From: Verrucomicrobiia bacterium
Lineage (GTDB): Bacteria; Verrucomicrobiota; Verrucomicrobiia; Verrucomicrobiales; DEV007
Length of the DNA stretch: 64,000 nucleotides
Direction of reading: 5' to 3'
Assembly (NCBI GenBank): GCA_030425385.1
Contig: JAUIAH010000012.1
Span: 64,001 to 128,000 of the forward strand
Made by a program: the position numbers and the translations under genes. Every line of letters starts with the position of its first letter. Position 1 is the first letter of the stretch. The notes below the pieces were generated by a model, which was given only the letters and a program-made list of their open reading frames with translations, was not told the DNA's origin and searched no databases. Positions 35,453 through 43,736 of the stretch are shown here, piece after piece.

Positions 35453-36856
35453 TCACACGACTTGCTTCTTCCATCGTCCACGCATGAAACAGATGAGGGC
35501 GAGGATGGTCATGAGGCTATCAGCCAAGATCACAGCCCAAAGGACGCCGCTTGGACCCTGGCCTAAGGGAAATGCGAGGATCCAGGCGAGAGGGATTTGA
35601 ACGATCCAGAAGGCGATGAGATTGAGCCAGGTGGGCGTCATGGTGTCGCCTGCACCGTTGAAGGCTTGTGTGAGGATCATGCCCCAGCCATAGAAGAGGT
35701 AGCCATAGCCAAAGATCTGCAGAAAGCGGGTGCCGTAGGCAATGGGCTCTGCCTCGGTGGCAAAGAAACGCACCAGCGTTTCGCCTGCCAAGAGGAAGAT
35801 GATGACGATGCTGAGAAGAAACGCCATGTTGTAGAATCCGGTGATCCAAACGGCGCGTTCAGCGCGTTGAGGAAGCTTGGCTCCGAGGTGTTGACCGACC
35901 AGAGTGGCGGCCGCATTGGAGAGACCCCAGGCGGGGAGAATGGAGAAGAGGCAGATACGGATGGCCACCGTATACCCCGCGACGACATGACTGCCGAAGT
36001 GCGCCATCAGTCGCATCATGAAGACCCAACTGGAGGTGGCGATCAGCATTTGGGCGATCCCGCCGACGGATAGGCGCAGCAGACGCCACATGCGCTCGAA
36101 GTCGGGAGCCATCGTTTGGCGATGGAAACGAATGGCGCCGGATCCTCGACGAAGATGGTGAAGTTGATAGAGCACCGCTACCGTGCGTCCGATGACGGTG
36201 GCGATGGCGGCGCCCGTGAGTCCCAGGGCGGGAAAGGGACCCCAGCCGAAGATGAGGCAGGGATCGAGGACAATGTTGATCCCGTTCCCTAACCAAAGGG
36301 CGCGCATGGCTAAGGCTGGGTCGCCCGCGCCACGAAAGATGGCGTTGTGGAGAAAGAGAAGGAGAATGATGACGTTCGACGCTAACATGATGCGCGTGTA
36401 GCCCACGCCCAGATCAATGACGCTCGATTCCGCTCCCATGAGTGAGAGAATGTGAGGGGCGGCAAACCAGCACAGGATTCCTGTGAGCACCCCGATGCCG
36501 AGACCCAGGTAGACTGCTTGAGCACCCGCTTGAGCGGCCGCGATAGGATCTTTCTCTCCAATCCGTCGCGAAACCATGGCGGTGGTGGCAATGGAAAGCC
36601 CCACGGCGATCGCGTAGTAGAGGGTGAGGACAGATTCGGTCAGACCGACAGCGGCGGTGGCATCGCTGCCCAGACGGGACACCCAATAGATGTCGCAGAT
36701 AGCAAAGAGTGATTCCATCGACATCTCCAGGACCATGGGAATGGCCAGGAGGACGATCGCTTGGCTCAGCTTGCCTGTCGTGTAGTCGCGAGGCTCCCCG
36801 GAGAGCGCGGCTCGAAGGGTGCCCCACCACGAGCGGCGGGAAGGCGTTGACGTCAT
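35453..36856 (-). CDS. MATE-family multidrug/sodium antiporter
   Basis: A 467-aa polytopic membrane protein with twelve predicted helices in two homologous halves. Family features include IVLLAIPMVLEMSMESLFAICDIYWVSRLGSDATAAVGL in helices 1-2, RGAGDPALAMRALWLGNGINIVLDPCLIFGW in the first half and AFNGAGDTMTPTWLNLIAFWIVQIPLAW in the second. Such NorM/DinF-type proteins expel cationic drugs or other small molecules using a sodium or proton gradient. The ATG overlaps the folB stop (ATGA, 36853-36856), making it the last gene of kpsF-folB-MATE. Confidence 0.93.
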   Translation of the reverse strand: MTSTPSRRSWWGTLRAALSGEPRDYTTGKLSQAIVLLAIPMVLEMSMESLFAICDIYWVSRLGSDATAAVGLTESVLTLYYAIAVGLSIATTAMVSRRIGEKDPIAAAQAGAQAVYLGLGIGVLTGILCWFAAPHILSLMGAESSVIDLGVGYTRIMLASNVIILLLFLHNAIFRGAGDPALAMRALWLGNGINIVLDPCLIFGWGPFPALGLTGAAIATVIGRTVAVLYQLHHLRRGSGAIRFHRQTMAPDFERMWRLLRLSVGGIAQMLIATSSWVFMMRLMAHFGSHVVAGYTVAIRICLFSILPAWGLSNAAATLVGQHLGAKLPQRAERAVWITGFYNMAFLLSIVIIFLLAGETLVRFFATEAEPIAYGTRFLQIFGYGYLFYGWGMILTQAFNGAGDTMTPTWLNLIAFWIVQIPLAWILAFPLGQGPSGVLWAVILADSLMTILALICFMRGRWKKQVV

Positions 36857-37218
36857 GAGATGCGTTCGCGAAGCGGTCGCGTGAGGCTCACGCCAACGGC
36901 TCGAGTGCCTGGGACGATGAATTTGCGGAGTGTCAGAGAGACTTCGCTCAGAGGATAGCGATCAAGAAGGGCATGGGCGAGTTCGTCTCCAAGCGTCTCT
37001 AACAAACGTCTCGGCTCAGAAGCGGCTAACTGTCGGATGTCGAGACAGACCTGCGCATAGTCGACGGTGCGTTCTAGGGAATCCTCCAAGTTGGTGAAAT
37101 CGGCGCGGGGCGTGAGCACGGCGTCGATTTCCAGTGTCTGCCACTCCGCGCGTTCGGCGTCGGGAACACCGATGCGGACAGCGGTTTGCAGTCCCTCAAT
37201 ATGAATCTGGTCAGGCAT
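36853..37218 (-). CDS. folB: Dihydroneopterin aldolase
   Basis: FolB converts dihydroneopterin to 6-hydroxymethyl-dihydropterin and glycolaldehyde in folate synthesis. The 121-aa sequence has the family layout: IHIEGLQTAVRIGVPDAERAEWQ near the N-terminus, TVDYAQVCLDIRQLA, the substrate-binding Glu in LLETLGDELAHALLDRYP and the general-base Lys in LTLRKFIVPGTRAVGVSLTR (family consensus K-P is K-F here). Length is normal. It lies 15 bp after kpsF and overlaps the MATE start. No other folate genes are near. Confidence 0.9.
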   Translation of the reverse strand: MPDQIHIEGLQTAVRIGVPDAERAEWQTLEIDAVLTPRADFTNLEDSLERTVDYAQVCLDIRQLAASEPRRLLETLGDELAHALLDRYPLSEVSLTLRKFIVPGTRAVGVSLTRPLRERIS

Positions 37219-37233
37219 GCATCCAGAGCTTCG

Positions 37234-38205
37234 CTAGATCAGTTTCATCCGGCTCAAGTCCTGCGTGTCCAGGAGGCCGATGGGTTTTCCAGAGTCATCA
37301 ATCACAATGAGATCATCAATCCGATGCCGGTCCAATAATTGCAAGGCTTCCGTGGCGAGTTTCTCGCCAGGGATCGCAATGGGATCCTGCGTCATGTGAC
37401 GGGAGACGGGAGACTCCGCCAGCGCCTCCCCTGATTGAAAGCCCCTCACAAAGTCGCCATGGGTAAAGATGCCCGCAAGGGCTCCGTCGGGGCCACAGAC
37501 AATGGCAGCCCCTGTGCGACAAGCCGTCATTTGGCGAAGCGCTTCCTTCACTGGTGTGTCGGGACCGACGACCGCCAAAGCTTTCAGAGGGCGCATGACA
37601 TCGGAGACACGCGTCAGAAGGATGCGCCCCAGGTGGCCACTTGGGTGCAATTTCGCGAAGTCTTCACTCCGGAAGCCACGTGCTTCGAGCAGAACCATGG
37701 CGAGGGCATCGCCTAACACCAGCATCACCGTGCTGCTTGAGGTTGGCGCCAGATTGAGAGGGCATGCCTCTCGCTCCACACCCGTGTTGAGAACGATGTC
37801 ACTGTGGCGCCCAAGGGCCGATTCTGGTTTGCCCGTCATGCCGATCACCTTCACCTCGAAGCGGCGAACATAGGGCAAGAGATCGACAAGCTCTTTCGTC
37901 TCACCACTCTGGCTCATGGCGAGCACGGCATCGCCTGGACTCACCAATCCCAGATCGCCATGCAGCGCATTCTGAGAATTGAGCACCACCGCTGACGCTC
38001 CGGTGGAATTCAAGGTCGCGGCAATCTTGTGGCCGATATTGCCAGACTTGCCCACGCCCACCACCACGATCTTGCGGTGCTGGTCGATGGCGTCCTTGAG
38101 GATATCCACCGCTTGGCAGAAGGACTCGCCCAAGCGTGCGGAGAGACGCTGGAGTTCGTCGACTTCCAGCGCGATGACCCGCTTCGCTCGTTCGAGATAA
38201 TTCAA
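37234..38205 (-). CDS. kdsD: KpsF/GutQ-type arabinose-5-phosphate isomerase
   Basis: This 323-aa enzyme interconverts D-ribulose 5-phosphate and D-arabinose 5-phosphate, the first step toward KDO in lipopolysaccharide. The SIS domain spans about 30-180 (IVVVGVGKSGNIGHKIAATL, HGDLGLVSPGDAVLAMSQSGETKEL, GREACPLNLAPTSSSTVMLVLGDALA-like region). Two CBS repeats follow (about 200-323, VMRPLKALAVVGPDTPVKEAL and MTQDPIAIPGEKLATEALQLL, with IDDLIVIDDSGKPIGLLDTQDL). The catalytic His is in ALHGDLG. KDO genes are not in the window. It is the first gene of the set with folB and MATE. Confidence 0.9.
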   Translation of the reverse strand: MNYLERAKRVIALEVDELQRLSARLGESFCQAVDILKDAIDQHRKIVVVGVGKSGNIGHKIAATLNSTGASAVVLNSQNALHGDLGLVSPGDAVLAMSQSGETKELVDLLPYVRRFEVKVIGMTGKPESALGRHSDIVLNTGVEREACPLNLAPTSSSTVMLVLGDALAMVLLEARGFRSEDFAKLHPSGHLGRILLTRVSDVMRPLKALAVVGPDTPVKEALRQMTACRTGAAIVCGPDGALAGIFTHGDFVRGFQSGEALAESPVSRHMTQDPIAIPGEKLATEALQLLDRHRIDDLIVIDDSGKPIGLLDTQDLSRMKLI

Positions 38206-38239
38206 TCGTGATGGTATGCTAGGGAAGCGGGTCCGAGGC

Positions 38240-41200
38240 TCAAGGCTTCAGTTCGACGATCACGCGAAGATAGTTCCCGGCCACAGGCTCACTCGGATCC
38301 GACTTGATCGTGATCCGCTCGGTCGGACCATCCACGGGCGTGGTCTCGGCATTGGGATCGTTCACCGGGCTCCAGCTGGTGAGCTCAGCGCTCTGCTCCA
38401 CGCGGTAGATCAGATCGTCGGCATCGGTCCGCTGGAGGAAAGACACCCCGTAGCCTGACTCGGAAACGTGGATGGCTGAGCCCAGCGAGGCGTGCGGATC
38501 TTGATCAAAGGCATAGGCTAACAGATTGGCAAATCCGTCGCCATTGGCATCGCCTTCGGGACCGCTGATCGAGGCATCGGTGAGCTCGGCTGCGGAGAAG
38601 TGCGTGGTTTGCCACTTGGCATAGGTCATGCCATCGCCTGGCTGAGGATCGATGGGACCACCGGAACCGTCCAGAGAACCCGGAGTGCCGCCAGCCTGTG
38701 TGGACGTCTGCCAGCCCTCGGCCACATCCCATTGGTCAATCCCTTGAGAGGCGTCGACAACCTCTAACGAATGCCCTTCAGCGTCCGCTTCGGGCGACCA
38801 CTCCTGGTCATAGCTGAAGGAAACGATGTTCTCCTCACGCGTGTCACGCAGCACCACGCGTTCACCGCCATTGCTGAGAAAACCGTCATAGTCGCCTAAC
38901 ACAAGCACGTCCGTACCGTAGCGGCTTTCAAAAGCGGCACGATCGCTCACGACGACCCCCGCGGTCCCAGGAGCGAGCGTGGTGCCCTCCGCAAACATGA
39001 ATGAGACACCATCGGTGAACGCCAATCCCGAAAGATCGATCTCTGTGTCACCGATGTTTGTGATCTCGATGAACTCGAAAGACTTGGCTTCGTAGGGAGA
39101 GCCCGCATCGGGCGCGGCGGGAGCGTAGAGGATCTCCGTGATGCGAAGGTGGGCCTGGGCGGGGCTCGGATCGCCTTCGTAGGCGTATTCGGTGATGACA
39201 TTGCCTTCGGGGTCGAGGATTTGAATCATCTCACCTCGCGAAGAAAGCTGACCGCCATAGTTGCCCTGCACAAAGAGACGTTCCCCGCCTTTCGGGCTCT
39301 CGGTCCGGGCGCGGAACGCCTGGACGTCACGAACGAGATAGAGCTTCCCTTGGTCTGGGGAAAAGATGGTTCCTGACGGAAGCACCGTGCCGGGCTTGAT
39401 GGTATGCTCAATGGCACCCGTGACCTGGAAATGGGAAAGATCGACGAGTTCTCCCGTCTTGTTCTGAATGATGATATACTCCTCTTGCTGGTTGCCAGAT
39501 TCGGGACGGTACACCACTTCCGCAATTTCCAGATTGAACTGACTGTACGGCTTCTGCTCGTTTGGCAATTTGCTCAAGCCATAGATGTAGTCGCGGCGAC
39601 CAGGAATGTACTCGTCTTTGATCCGCGCCACGGCTTCGCGCATGGTGTCTTTGTTATCCCATCCATTGGTCTGATTAAACTTGCGCTCCATCTCTGGGAG
39701 ACCTTTCTCGTAATCGAGATCAGCATCGGAAACAACACCCTCGGGATCAATCAAGGCGACGAGTTCATCGAGACGGCGAAGCATGTAGTCACTCTTGGGT
39801 TCGCCACCGGGAGGCCCGTAGAAGTGATCGTAGAGCGTGCGGAGACGACGGTAAAGCATGTCGTTGAACAGACTGTTAGACATGAAAAGCTGCGCCAGAC
39901 GATTCCCGTGAATGTGGCCTTCGACGTCATTGGAAGTGGTCTGAATGGGATCGTAGAAGTAGTTGTGTGAGGAAATCCATCGGCGCCCTAACGAAAGATC
40001 CACGTCCCAAGGCAACTGAGTCCAGTCGCCCGTCCCCTCCGTATCGCGAAACACGTAGTAGTTCTTGTGCCCGTAATCCGTGTTGTTGATCGTGGAGTTC
40101 ATGGCCAAGAAATTGATCATGCTAGGGATGTCCACATGGTCGTAGATGTAGTCGAGTTTCTCGCTGCCTGAGCCAGTAGAAATCCCATCGATCAACGCCT
40201 GGACGTCATCCTTGCCTTCGTAGCGACGCGTCTTCTTCTCGGCGCCGTTGGCAGCGAAAGGGTCTGCGCTCCCAATGCCGTCTAACCGATTATACATCTT
40301 GTAGAGGGCACCGCCCGTACCCAAGCCCACCCGCTTCGTGAACAGGTCATCGCCGTCCTCCACCATGTCCCACGTGCCGAGAAACTCACCGTTCTGCTGC
40401 ACGCGAACGGCCTTGGCCCAGTGCCCTTTCACACCGCCAATCTCATACATCTCATAGGCCATCGTGTTACGCACCTTCGATTTGTCTGCCCAGTTCGTGA
40501 GCAGATTGAAGTCGCGGACCCGATCTTCCTCCTCGTCATACTTGAAACGGCGACCACTATTGAAATCGAAATCCCAACTCTTCTTGGGGAAACTCCGCGT
40601 GCTTTGACCGTGAATGTCGACATGAATGTTATCGTAGAATTCGCCCAGGAAGGCCACGCTGGCTTTCGTCCCACTATCATTGTCCGCGGCACTCGGACGC
40701 TCGATGAACCAGTGCAACACTTCCAAGTTGGTGGTTTCTAACGAAGCATCCAAAGCGACCGTTCCATAATACTCGTCCGCATTGCCAGGATCGTGAAAGA
40801 GCGGATCGCGCATCAGATTTCCCTGGTCATCCTCGGCCTCCACTCGCCAACGAACCATCTCGCCAGCGTCAATCTGAGAGCCAAAGATCGATGCCAAGCC
40901 GAACTCCGCGGTGTAGATGCCATCATTGGCGGTTTCGTCAGGAGCCTCGCCATCATCTTTCATCAGGCGACTGGCTTCCCCTTTGAACATGAAGCGGTAG
41001 TAGAGCGTCACCTTGGAGACAGGAAAGAGGCTCTCCTCGATCTCCGCTGTGATAACGATATTCTCCGTCGTCTCCACATCGGGTTGTCCTGTCACATTCA
41101 CCACATCGCGCACGTGAGGCCCGATGGCTCCAGTGTCTCCGTTGGGTTCACCTGGCGTTGGAACCGGGAAGTAGCCAGGATTGCCCTCCGCATCTAGGCC

Positions 41201-41656
41201 GTAGGAAACATTGCCTACTTGGCGGGGATACGCGTCCGCATACGCGTGGACAACGGTTTCACCATCGGGATCCACCAGAGCGAGGTATTCACCACTCGTA
41301 TCCAGGCGGAAATTCGTGTGGGTGGGTTTGATGGGATTCGACTGCTGAAAGATTGTTAGGGCACGGTGCTGATCCTTCTCCGAGGCAAACACCACAATCT
41401 GGCCCCCGGCCTTCACCTTGAGGCTTGGGAATTCCCACTTGTCCAACCGCGCCGGGTTGTCCGTGAGGAAATACCCCGCCAGATCGACGTCGGCATCGCC
41501 CGTATTCTGAATTTCAATCCAGTCGGGCGTGTTCAGTTCGTCGTCTTCGAGGATGTTCAAGTTGTCCGTCTGGAACTCGGAAATACGGAGTTCCGCTCGG
41601 AGTGCGGGCGTCAGCGCGAGGGATGCGCCGAGGAGGAGGCAATGGTGGATCTTCAT
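38240..41656 (-). CDS. Giant secreted LTD/CotH-kinase protein with three LTDs
   Basis: A 1138-aa exported protein: signal peptide (CLLLGASLALTPALRAE), lamin-tail domain 1 (about 22-170, LRISEFQTDNLNILEDDELNTPDWIEIQN), a strand-rich linker (VVNVTGQPDVETTENIVITAEI), the CotH kinase domain (about 320-680) with SFPKKSWDFDFNSGRRFKYDE and the metal motif D-V-D in LPWDVDLSLG, then LTDs 2 and 3 (about 725-860, YRPESGNQQEEYIIIQNKTGEL; and 865-990, LRITEILYAPAAPDAGSPYEAKSFEFIEITN). The C-terminal tail has GDANGDGFANLLAYAFDQDP, a dockerin-like calcium loop common in verrucomicrobial exports, and RVEQSAELTSW. Single ATG start at 41656. Confidence 0.87.
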   Translation of the reverse strand: MKIHHCLLLGASLALTPALRAELRISEFQTDNLNILEDDELNTPDWIEIQNTGDADVDLAGYFLTDNPARLDKWEFPSLKVKAGGQIVVFASEKDQHRALTIFQQSNPIKPTHTNFRLDTSGEYLALVDPDGETVVHAYADAYPRQVGNVSYGLDAEGNPGYFPVPTPGEPNGDTGAIGPHVRDVVNVTGQPDVETTENIVITAEIEESLFPVSKVTLYYRFMFKGEASRLMKDDGEAPDETANDGIYTAEFGLASIFGSQIDAGEMVRWRVEAEDDQGNLMRDPLFHDPGNADEYYGTVALDASLETTNLEVLHWFIERPSAADNDSGTKASVAFLGEFYDNIHVDIHGQSTRSFPKKSWDFDFNSGRRFKYDEEEDRVRDFNLLTNWADKSKVRNTMAYEMYEIGGVKGHWAKAVRVQQNGEFLGTWDMVEDGDDLFTKRVGLGTGGALYKMYNRLDGIGSADPFAANGAEKKTRRYEGKDDVQALIDGISTGSGSEKLDYIYDHVDIPSMINFLAMNSTINNTDYGHKNYYVFRDTEGTGDWTQLPWDVDLSLGRRWISSHNYFYDPIQTTSNDVEGHIHGNRLAQLFMSNSLFNDMLYRRLRTLYDHFYGPPGGEPKSDYMLRRLDELVALIDPEGVVSDADLDYEKGLPEMERKFNQTNGWDNKDTMREAVARIKDEYIPGRRDYIYGLSKLPNEQKPYSQFNLEIAEVVYRPESGNQQEEYIIIQNKTGELVDLSHFQVTGAIEHTIKPGTVLPSGTIFSPDQGKLYLVRDVQAFRARTESPKGGERLFVQGNYGGQLSSRGEMIQILDPEGNVITEYAYEGDPSPAQAHLRITEILYAPAAPDAGSPYEAKSFEFIEITNIGDTEIDLSGLAFTDGVSFMFAEGTTLAPGTAGVVVSDRAAFESRYGTDVLVLGDYDGFLSNGGERVVLRDTREENIVSFSYDQEWSPEADAEGHSLEVVDASQGIDQWDVAEGWQTSTQAGGTPGSLDGSGGPIDPQPGDGMTYAKWQTTHFSAAELTDASISGPEGDANGDGFANLLAYAFDQDPHASLGSAIHVSESGYGVSFLQRTDADDLIYRVEQSAELTSWSPVNDPNAETTPVDGPTERITIKSDPSEPVAGNYLRVIVELKP

Positions 41657-41814
41657 GAGCTGGGCAAATGGGGTTTGGGGATCCTACAATCTAAGAGGGC
41701 TCCGATGTCGATTCAATTCCGGAAATCTTCTCGGCACGGCCGTCGATCATATCGCGTCGTGGGATGCCGAAACGAGGGCGCGTTGCATTGGCCAATCCCG
41801 CTGGCCCATCCTAT

Positions 41815-41829
41815 CCTTCGCAGCGAAGG
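41815..41829 (+). promoter_or_regulatory. Palindrome abutting the cyclase start codon
   Basis: CCTTCGC-A-GCGAAGG, seven-bp perfect arms around one base, ends one nucleotide before the ATG at 41831. The right arm includes the only plausible ribosome site (GAAGG), so the element could be an operator or a hairpin masking translation initiation. Confidence 0.4.
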
Positions 41830-41830
41830 C

Positions 41831-43675
41831 ATGACAGCGAGCAATCAACGAGAATCCGCGGACGTGACGTATCCCTGGGAATTTGATTGGGAACCTGGAG
41901 ATTCCCCGGAAGAGCACTTCTGGACGACCGATCTCCGGTCCAGTCCCAAAGTGCTCTGGCCATTGTTGGCAGACACGAGTGCGGTCAATGCCAGGTTGGG
42001 CTTGCCGAAGATGGCCTTTGAGGAGAAGGACGGGCAATTGCATGGGGCCTCGGGTCGATGGCTCACTCGACAAGAATGGGTGGAGGTCCCTTGGGAATGG
42101 GAAGCGGAGAAAGCGCTGACGGCGGAGCGTCGTTACCGCAAAGGCTTCGCCACCGTCGTTCGCGTCCGTTACTTGTTGAGCGATCGCTGGGGAGGCACCC
42201 GTCTGACGGTCTATTTCGGGTGGATCCCAAGGCATTGGTGGCATCGCCCGTTGATCAGGAAATTGAATCGGTGGCTGGAGAAACGCTACGTTCGAGCGCT
42301 GGCGGACCTCGATGACCTGGCGCAATCCGACGATGCCAAGACAGCCCCATGGCCGTCGACGACTTCGGTCGCCATCAATGAGGCGAGACTCCAGAGCGGC
42401 ATCGCTCGACTCATTGATAGAGGGATCACACCCACCGAGGTCGACAAGTTAGCGGCCTACCTCCGCACCGCATCCGACGAGCACCTCTTTCGGATCCGTC
42501 CTAAAGTGCTCGCCTTTGACTGGGCGATGGCGTTGGAAGATGTCCTCACACTATTGCTACACGCCACTCAAGTTGGACTCTTATCGCTTTCGTGGGATCT
42601 CATGTGTCCGCATTGCCTGGGCGTTCGCAAGGAGGCGACGAGCCTGGGGGAGTTGCGAGAGTTCGGCCGCTGTGAAGTGTGCGACATTGATTTCAGTGCC
42701 ACCACGCAAGAGTCCATCGAGGTGGTCTTCAAGGTGCTGCCAGAAGTGCGTGAAGTGGAAGAAATCTATTACTGCTCCGCGGAGCCTGCCAAGAAACCTC
42801 ACATCATTCTCCAGCGACGGCTCGAACCTCAGGAAACCTACACGACCACCTTACATCTTCCCGAAGGGCGCTACCGTATCCGCCCAGCGGCAGGCACCAC
42901 CGGATTGGTTCACGGTGAGGTCGTCGAATGCGGAGGAAACGGTCTTTGGGAGTGGGCCACAGGGGATTCAGAGAACACGGTCCCAGTCTTGCTTGATCCG
43001 GAGATTCGGTTGAGACTGAAGAATGAACAGGACGACCCCTTCGCCGTCGTCTTTGATCGATTGGCTGTGGATCCCATGGCGCTTCGCCCTTCGGAATTGT
43101 TCGTCCTACAAGCTTTTCGCGACCTCTTCTCGGAAGAATCCATCGCCTCGGGGCTGAAGTTAGAGGTGGGACATCAGAATCTGTTGTTCACGGACATCGT
43201 GGGGTCCACCCAGCTTTACAGTCTGTTAGGCGATACCAAGGCCTTCAATGCGGTGCATGCGCACTTTGTGAGGTTGATGGACATTGTGAGAGGGCAGCAA
43301 GGCGTCGTCGTCAAGACGATTGGCGATGCCATGATGGCAGCCTTTCGTTCGCCGGTGGATGCGGTATGTGCCGCCGTGGCGATTCAGAAGGCCTTTGTTC
43401 CGGGGGCGCAGGATATTTCCCTTCGTGTGTCCGTCCACCGCGGCGTGTGTCTCGCTGTGCGGCTCGATGCGAACATTGATTACTTCGGGAACGCCGTGAA
43501 TTTCGCTGCGAAGATGCAGTCTGTTGCGGGAGCCGGTGAGATCGCGCTGTCCGAAGCGATCTATCACGTGCCCGGGATGCCGCGAAAAGCGGAAGCGCTT
43601 GGATTGGTGCTGAGTGTCGAGGAGATGCGAGGTGGTTTCGAGACATCTCGTGTGCTGTTAGGGCGCTGCCCATGA
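41831..43675 (+). CDS. Class III adenylate/guanylate cyclase with SRPBCC-like and DUF5939 regions
   Basis: A 614-aa soluble protein. Residues 20-160 look like an SRPBCC/START ligand-binding fold (VLWPLLADTSAVNARLG, TVVRVRYLLSDRWGGTRLTVYFG). The middle region matches DUF5939 and carries a zinc ribbon, C259-P-H-C262 and C281-E-V-C284. The catalytic domain (about 445-600) has metal aspartates D455 in LLFTDIVGST and D499 in KTIGDAMMAAF, base-selecting K495 and transition-state N557 in GNAVNFAAKM. The usual catalytic Arg four residues later is Lys, K561. No membrane helix is visible. It should make cAMP (or cGMP) in response to a bound ligand if active. ATG 41831 is preferred over distant upstream codons lying in the divergent CotH gene. 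Confidence 0.87.
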   Translation: MTASNQRESADVTYPWEFDWEPGDSPEEHFWTTDLRSSPKVLWPLLADTSAVNARLGLPKMAFEEKDGQLHGASGRWLTRQEWVEVPWEWEAEKALTAERRYRKGFATVVRVRYLLSDRWGGTRLTVYFGWIPRHWWHRPLIRKLNRWLEKRYVRALADLDDLAQSDDAKTAPWPSTTSVAINEARLQSGIARLIDRGITPTEVDKLAAYLRTASDEHLFRIRPKVLAFDWAMALEDVLTLLLHATQVGLLSLSWDLMCPHCLGVRKEATSLGELREFGRCEVCDIDFSATTQESIEVVFKVLPEVREVEEIYYCSAEPAKKPHIILQRRLEPQETYTTTLHLPEGRYRIRPAAGTTGLVHGEVVECGGNGLWEWATGDSENTVPVLLDPEIRLRLKNEQDDPFAVVFDRLAVDPMALRPSELFVLQAFRDLFSEESIASGLKLEVGHQNLLFTDIVGSTQLYSLLGDTKAFNAVHAHFVRLMDIVRGQQGVVVKTIGDAMMAAFRSPVDAVCAAVAIQKAFVPGAQDISLRVSVHRGVCLAVRLDANIDYFGNAVNFAAKMQSVAGAGEIALSEAIYHVPGMPRKAEALGLVLSVEEMRGGFETSRVLLGRCP

Positions 43676-43736
43676 GGTGACCCCACCCTGCGTTCTCGGA
43701 TAGACCTCGCCCTTCGAGCCGTGCTATCCTCTGCCC

